Below are positions 6,996 through 10,244 of a stretch of 10,244 nt of DNA, in pieces (within the stretch, counting starts at the first letter, position 1; every line of letters starts with the position of its first letter). The notes beneath the pieces were generated by a model. That model saw only the letters and a list, made by a program, of their open reading frames with translations. It was not told where the DNA came from and did not search any database. This DNA is from an uncultured Anaerolineaceae bacterium (GTDB lineage: Bacteria; Chloroflexota; Anaerolineae; Anaerolineales; Anaerolineaceae), in NCBI GenBank assembly GCA_937894825.1, contig CALCQT010000174.1:1-10244 (forward strand). Reading direction: 5' to 3'. A program made the translations under genes and the position numbers.

Positions 6996-8060
6996 ATGAA
7001 ACAGCGAACGATTTTGATAATTACACTTCTGCTGACGATGACGGCGCTGGGACTGATTCCCGGAACCGCGTCCGCCGAGACGACAAACGAGGACTTTCTC
7101 CGTAACTTCGAAGGCGTATACGCCTGGGAGAAGGGGTTGTACCAAGGCGCAATCGACTCTGCAAATCCATACAGCAAGCCGCTGCGTATCCTGAAAACGA
7201 CCGAAAGTGGCATCAACGTGCTGCTGGACCGGGTGCTGGTCACGGAAGATGAGCTGGCAGTGTCGTTCCTGATCAGCGGCGACTTTCCGCAGGATCTCAT
7301 TGATGTGCAGTTGTTTGCCGATATCGATGTGGGGCCGCTGCTGCCCTACCCGCCGGATACCTTTGCATTCTCTCCTCGCAAGGGTCTCATGGGCGGCGGC
7401 GGACCCAACCTGCGTCTCGTGAACGATAACCCACTGGCAATACTCGACGTCAAAACAGTGCGATTAATGACTTATGACGGCTATGTCTCTCCATCCGACC
7501 CGATTCAGGTCAAAATTCGTGTCAAGGAAATCCATGTCGGCTGGGAAGGGGATACGGACGCTTATGGAACCACATGGATTCAATATTATTATGATGAAGA
7601 ACCGTTGGTGTTCGAATTCGAGACGGACGGCGCCGAACTGGCCGCACAGACCCAAACCATCCCGCTGGATCACACATTCGAAATTGACGGGAAGACCTAT
7701 GAGTTTCACCAGCTCCGCTTCAACCCGATGCAGCTTATCCTGTTCACCGGTGAAATGAGTTCCGATTTCAGTTGGGAAAATACAGAAGGCGTGCGTTTTG
7801 TGATCGCGACAGCGGACAATGGGACTGAAATCAGGCTGAATGCCGTCGAAGAGGCGGATTGTCCTTACTACGGGTTCAGAACCAAGATCCTTGATCCGGA
7901 AATCATTCATACGCTGGAACAGACAAAAACGCTGACTCTAACGCCTTGCTATTCACCCGGCCGCTCAACCAGCGAAGACCCCAATACGCACCTGCTCTGG
8001 GAGGAACCGGTTTACGATTGCAGCCCCGAGCACGCCGTGACAGTGAACATTCGGGCATGA
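6996..8060 (+). CDS. Secreted anti-sigma-ectodomain-like protein, copy 2
   Basis: Seen: 354 residues, signal peptide ending TASA|ETT at residue 27, no anchor. Residues 12-118 repeat copy 1 almost exactly, then the sequences diverge. A glycine-rich loop (LMGGGGPN, about 131-138) replaces the charged insert of copy 1. Residues 204-245 align without gaps to anti-sigma residues 251-292 with about 18 of 42 identical, the clearest evidence that the array derives from the sensor domain. Conserved Cys318 and Cys342 are present, plus an unpaired-looking Cys289. The start is ATG6996, with AAGGA 8 bases upstream and a 24-bp gap after copy 1. The function is unknown; it is expected to be secreted and folded as a beta protein like the outer domain of the anti-sigma factor. 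Confidence 0.87.
   Translation: MKQRTILIITLLLTMTALGLIPGTASAETTNEDFLRNFEGVYAWEKGLYQGAIDSANPYSKPLRILKTTESGINVLLDRVLVTEDELAVSFLISGDFPQDLIDVQLFADIDVGPLLPYPPDTFAFSPRKGLMGGGGPNLRLVNDNPLAILDVKTVRLMTYDGYVSPSDPIQVKIRVKEIHVGWEGDTDAYGTTWIQYYYDEEPLVFEFETDGAELAAQTQTIPLDHTFEIDGKTYEFHQLRFNPMQLILFTGEMSSDFSWENTEGVRFVIATADNGTEIRLNAVEEADCPYYGFRTKILDPEIIHTLEQTKTLTLTPCYSPGRSTSEDPNTHLLWEEPVYDCSPEHAVTVNIRA
7030..7348 (+). repeat. 319-bp near-identical block, member B (copy 2)
   Basis: Partner of 5920-6238 at an offset of exactly 1110 bp, with one mismatch. It ends where copy 2 reads CCCTACC and copy 1 reads CCCTATC, after which the two genes diverge. Confidence 0.95.
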
Positions 8061-8083
8061 GTCGAGAACAGAAGGATACCATC

Positions 8084-9151
8084 ATGAAAAATCAAATCGC
8101 CCTGATCATCGCAGTTTTGCTGACCCTCGCAGCGATCGGGCCTGCCCCGGCCGCCGCGTCAGCCGAGCGTTCCAATGAACCTTTTCTGCAGAATTTTGAA
8201 GCAGTATATCCGCCTGAGCTTGGCTGGGTCATCGACTCAACCAATCCTTACAGCAAGCCGCTGCACATCCTGAAAACCACGAAAAGCGGCATCAGCGTGA
8301 TGCTGGACCGGGTGCTGGTCAGGGAGACGGATATGGCGCTGTCATTTCTGATCAGCGGCGACTTTCCGCAGCATCTGACCGGAGTGGAACTGAGCGCGGA
8401 CATCGACGCCGGCCCGCTGCTGCCCTACCCGCCGGACTCATTCGAGCCGGTGCGCCGCGCAATAGGCGGCGGGGCATGGCCGACGCTGCGCCTTTTGCAC
8501 GAAAATCCGGCAGTAGCGCTGGAGACAAGATGGGTCTTATTAATGCGTTATAACGGGTATATCTCGCCCTCGGATCCGATCCAGGTCCGTGTCCACGTCT
8601 CAGAAATCAGCGTCTGCTGGGAAGATACGGATACAGATCCAGAAATGGCGCCTCAGTCACAGTGCTATTTCGAAGATGAACCGCTGGAATTCGAATTTGA
8701 AACTGACGGCGCGGAGTTGGCTGCGCAGACCAGGACGATTCAACTGGATCATGCCTTTGAAATCGACGGTCAGACTTATGAATTTCATGAGCTGCGCTTC
8801 AACCCGATGCAGCTTATCCTGTTCACCAGCCTGTCATGGGAATATGTACAAAAGGCAAATAAGCAGTATTTCACCTTAGGCGTCCTCTATGTGGAAGCGG
8901 TGACTGACGATGGAACCCGGATCAACCTGGGACGGTCTGATTCGATGCTCCCGTTTGATGGATACACAAAAATGATCCTCACGCCCGAAACCATCCGTTC
9001 GCTGGAACAGACCAAGACACTGACACTGACGCCCTGCTACCTGCCCCGGCCGCCGGAAGAAGAGATTGATTCTTTCTTCATCCCGGAAAACGGCGACCCG
9101 GCCTACGACTGCGATCCTGAGCGAGCTGTCACAATAAACATCCGGGAATAA
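8084..9151 (+). CDS. Secreted anti-sigma-ectodomain-like protein, copy 3
   Basis: Seen: 355 residues beginning MKNQIALIIAV, signal peptide ending AASA|ERS at residue 27, no anchor. It carries all array motifs and the glycine-rich loop (IGGGAWP, about 127-133). Cys318 and Cys343 form the conserved C-terminal pair. Cys178 and Cys194 are an additional pair unique to this copy, flanking an acidic loop. The start is ATG8084 because AAGGA lies 7 bases upstream and the resulting N-terminus is a proper signal peptide. The frame is open further upstream, to 7946, but only by running through copy 2 in another frame. Another in-frame ATG at 8057 overlaps the copy 2 stop as ATGA, but it has no ribosome binding site. 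The function is unknown. The DNA is not part of the 319-bp block shared by copies 1 and 2. Confidence 0.87.
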   Translation: MKNQIALIIAVLLTLAAIGPAPAAASAERSNEPFLQNFEAVYPPELGWVIDSTNPYSKPLHILKTTKSGISVMLDRVLVRETDMALSFLISGDFPQHLTGVELSADIDAGPLLPYPPDSFEPVRRAIGGGAWPTLRLLHENPAVALETRWVLLMRYNGYISPSDPIQVRVHVSEISVCWEDTDTDPEMAPQSQCYFEDEPLEFEFETDGAELAAQTRTIQLDHAFEIDGQTYEFHELRFNPMQLILFTSLSWEYVQKANKQYFTLGVLYVEAVTDDGTRINLGRSDSMLPFDGYTKMILTPETIRSLEQTKTLTLTPCYLPRPPEEEIDSFFIPENGDPAYDCDPERAVTINIRE

Positions 9152-9182
9152 ACGGGGACAAAGGAGAACACAATGAAAAATC
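9128..9182 (+). repeat. 55-bp perfect junction repeat, member A (copy 3/copy 4)
   Basis: Covers the last eight codons of copy 3 (VTINIRE and stop), the 21-bp spacer with AAGGAG, and the first ten bases of copy 4. It is identical to 10190-10244, where the window ends, so the true repeat could be longer. Confidence 0.95.
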
Positions 9183-10213
9183 GATTTATGCAGATGATCG
9201 CATTCCTGCTGCTGGCCGCGGGGCTGGCGCTCCCGGCGGCCGCATCCGCCGAAAGTGAAAGCGAACGAGAGACCTTCCTGCAGAACTTCGAAGCGGAATA
9301 CAGCACAGACATTATTGATTCAATCAATCCAAATAACAAGCCAGTGCGTATCCTGAAGACGACAAAGAATGGCATCAGCGTGCTGTTGGACAAGGTATTG
9401 GTCACAGAAGATGAACTGGCGGTGTCATTCTTTATCAGCGGGGACTTCCCGCAGGAACTTTATAATGTGCAACTGATTGCGATGATCGATATCGGCCCTT
9501 TGCTGCCCTACCCGCCGGATTCATTCGAAGTAATGAGCGGCGGCAGCGGCGGTGGCGGGCCGAAACTGTACCTTCTGAACGAAGGAAAGGATGAACCGCT
9601 GGTGGCGCTGGACGCGGCGGCAATCCCATTAATGCGTCATGATGGTTATATCTCCCCGTCCGACCCAATTCAGGTTCGTGTCCGTGTCTTACAAATTGAA
9701 ATCGGCTGGTTATACAATGACGAGAACGGGATCGAACAGTTGCAGACTTATTATGAAGATGAGGTATTGGAATTCAAATTTGAAACGGATGGCGCCAAAC
9801 TGGCCGCTCATACGAAAACGTTCCAACTGGATCATTCCTTCGAGATCAACGGCAAGACATATGAGTTTCATCGTCTTCGTTTCAACCCGATGCAACTCAT
9901 CCTGTTCACAGGAAAAATGCGAGAAGACTTTGACCGAGATGTCGCTTATTCAGAAGGAGTTCGGTACGTGGAAGCGCTTACTGACGAAGGTATTCCGATC
10001 AATTTGACCGCCATTGATTATCCTTACCGCGGTTTCAAAACCAAAATTCTTGAGCCCGAAGTTATCCAGTCCCTTGAACAGACGCAAACGCTGACGCTGA
10101 CGCCCTGTTATCTGCCCCTGCCGACTGATAATTCTTATGCAATTCCGGAACGCGGTGACCCGGCCTACGACTGCAACCCTGAGCGCGCAGTCACAATAAA
10201 CATCCGGGAATAA
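9173..10213 (+). CDS. Secreted anti-sigma-ectodomain-like protein, copy 4
   Basis: Seen: 346 residues, the shortest complete copy. The signal peptide ends AASA|ESE at residue 26, with no anchor. The mature N-terminus is short and acidic (ESESERE). The loop after LLPYPPDSFE is the most glycine-rich of the set (SGGSGGGGP). All array motifs are present and the conserved cysteines are Cys312 and Cys334, with no others in the mature protein. AAGGAG lies 6 bases before ATG9173, the best ribosome binding site in the array, in a 21-bp spacer after copy 3. Its 3' end and downstream spacer repeat the copy 3 end exactly, so copies 3, 4 and 5 look like products of later unequal exchange. The function is unknown. 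Homology to the outer domain of the anti-sigma factor is inferred through the shared motifs. Confidence 0.87.
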   Translation: MKNRFMQMIAFLLLAAGLALPAAASAESESERETFLQNFEAEYSTDIIDSINPNNKPVRILKTTKNGISVLLDKVLVTEDELAVSFFISGDFPQELYNVQLIAMIDIGPLLPYPPDSFEVMSGGSGGGGPKLYLLNEGKDEPLVALDAAAIPLMRHDGYISPSDPIQVRVRVLQIEIGWLYNDENGIEQLQTYYEDEVLEFKFETDGAKLAAHTKTFQLDHSFEINGKTYEFHRLRFNPMQLILFTGKMREDFDRDVAYSEGVRYVEALTDEGIPINLTAIDYPYRGFKTKILEPEVIQSLEQTQTLTLTPCYLPLPTDNSYAIPERGDPAYDCNPERAVTINIRE

Positions 10214-10244
10214 ACGGGGACAAAGGAGAACACAATGAAAAATC
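10190..10244 (+). repeat. 55-bp perfect junction repeat, member B (copy 4/copy 5)
   Basis: Identical to 9128-9182 at an offset of 1062 bp. It includes the end of copy 4, the 21-bp spacer and the first ten bases of the next gene, and is truncated by the window edge. Confidence 0.95.
10235..10244 (+). CDS. Start of a fifth secreted paralogue (runs off window)
   Basis: ATGAAAAATC begins here, preceded by AAGGAG at 10223-10228 with 6-base spacing. It is identical to the first ten bases of copy 4 and starts MKN like copies 1, 3 and 4. Only three codons are visible, so the identity rests on the perfect 55-bp match of the junction to the one before copy 4. Confidence 0.75.

Larger units (their letters stand above)
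5886..10244 (+). repeat. Tandem array of secreted anti-sigma-ectodomain-like genes (four complete, fifth begins)
   Basis: Start-to-start distances are 1110, 1088, 1089 and 1062 bp. All copies encode a signal peptide, a KPLRILKTT-like segment, SGIxVxLDxVLV, ISGDFPQ, GPLLPYP, DPIQVRVRV, FETDGAELAAQT, RFNPMQLILFT, TLTLTPCY and a terminal VTxNIR. A 33-bp DNA stretch coding RFNPMQLILFT is nearly invariant in every copy (6615-6647, 7716-7748, 8795-8827, 9878-9910). No terminator is visible between copies. The array leaves the window on the right, so the total copy number is unknown. Confidence 0.9.

Noticed and set aside
5714..7300. Two antisense open frames (about 5714-6190 and 6893-7300) with an identical protein beginning MRSCGKSPL, apparently a duplicated minus-strand gene
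   Set aside because: The identity is simply the antisense reading of the 319-bp block shared by copies 1 and 2. The plus strand encodes conserved signal-peptide proteins, and there is no separate ribosome binding site or codon logic for the antisense frames.
7946..8083. N-terminal extension of copy 3 starting inside copy 2
   Set aside because: The extension is copy 2 DNA read in another frame. ATG8084 has a ribosome binding site and begins a clean signal peptide.
5886..10244. Diversity-generating retroelement or CRISPR-like array as explanation of the periodic repeats
   Set aside because: The repeat unit is a whole ~1.07-kb coding gene with spacer. There is no reverse transcriptase, no template/variable repeat with adenine-biased changes, and no short spaced repeats.

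Overview
The window reads as one end of a chromosomal neighbourhood from a monoderm-type bacterium of moderate GC. It contains a large YfhO-family envelope glycosyltransferase, a long-form glutamine-dependent NAD synthetase and an ECF sigma/anti-sigma pair whose anti-sigma factor carries a large outer domain. A clostridial Firmicute or an Anaerolineae-like Chloroflexota would both fit. Nothing in the window settles the taxon. There is no mobile element, RNA gene or CRISPR array.

Layout. Bases 1-388 (minus strand) hold the 5' third of a glutamine-dependent nadE. It is divergent from a 1125-codon YfhO-like polytopic membrane protein (559-3936, plus), and a good sigma-70-type promoter lies in the 170-bp gap between them. 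A 141-bp intergenic region follows. It contains a perfect 12-bp inverted repeat whose 3' arm covers the Shine-Dalgarno of the next gene. Then comes a tight run on the plus strand: an ECF sigma factor (4078-4644, TTG start), an anti-sigma factor with a zinc-type HxxxCxxC motif, one membrane span and a ~330-residue outer domain (4634-5896), and a head-to-tail array of secreted proteins: four complete (5886-6971, 6996-8060, 8084-9151, 9173-10213) and the first ten bases of a fifth at the window edge.

The main result is that the secreted proteins are homologues of the outer domain of the anti-sigma factor itself. Two stretches align without gaps by eye (about 9/27 and 18/42 identical), and the C-terminal strand also matches. 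The locus therefore seems to be a sigma/anti-sigma switch whose sensor domain has been copied into a signal-peptide-bearing, unanchored form and then amplified in tandem. The array is still evolving: copies 1 and 2 share a 319-bp block with a single mismatch inside otherwise diverged genes, and the copy 3/4 junction is repeated base for base at the copy 4/5 junction. Sigma, anti-sigma and copy 1 are linked by two 11-bp overlaps, and later copies are 21-24 bp apart with good ribosome binding sites, so all probably share one transcript.

Working model (inference): the anti-sigma factor holds the sigma factor at the membrane, and the secreted paralogues either bind the same ligand, bind the anti-sigma outer domain as partners or decoys, or co-assemble outside the cell, giving feedback on the switch. 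The ligand is not visible from sequence.
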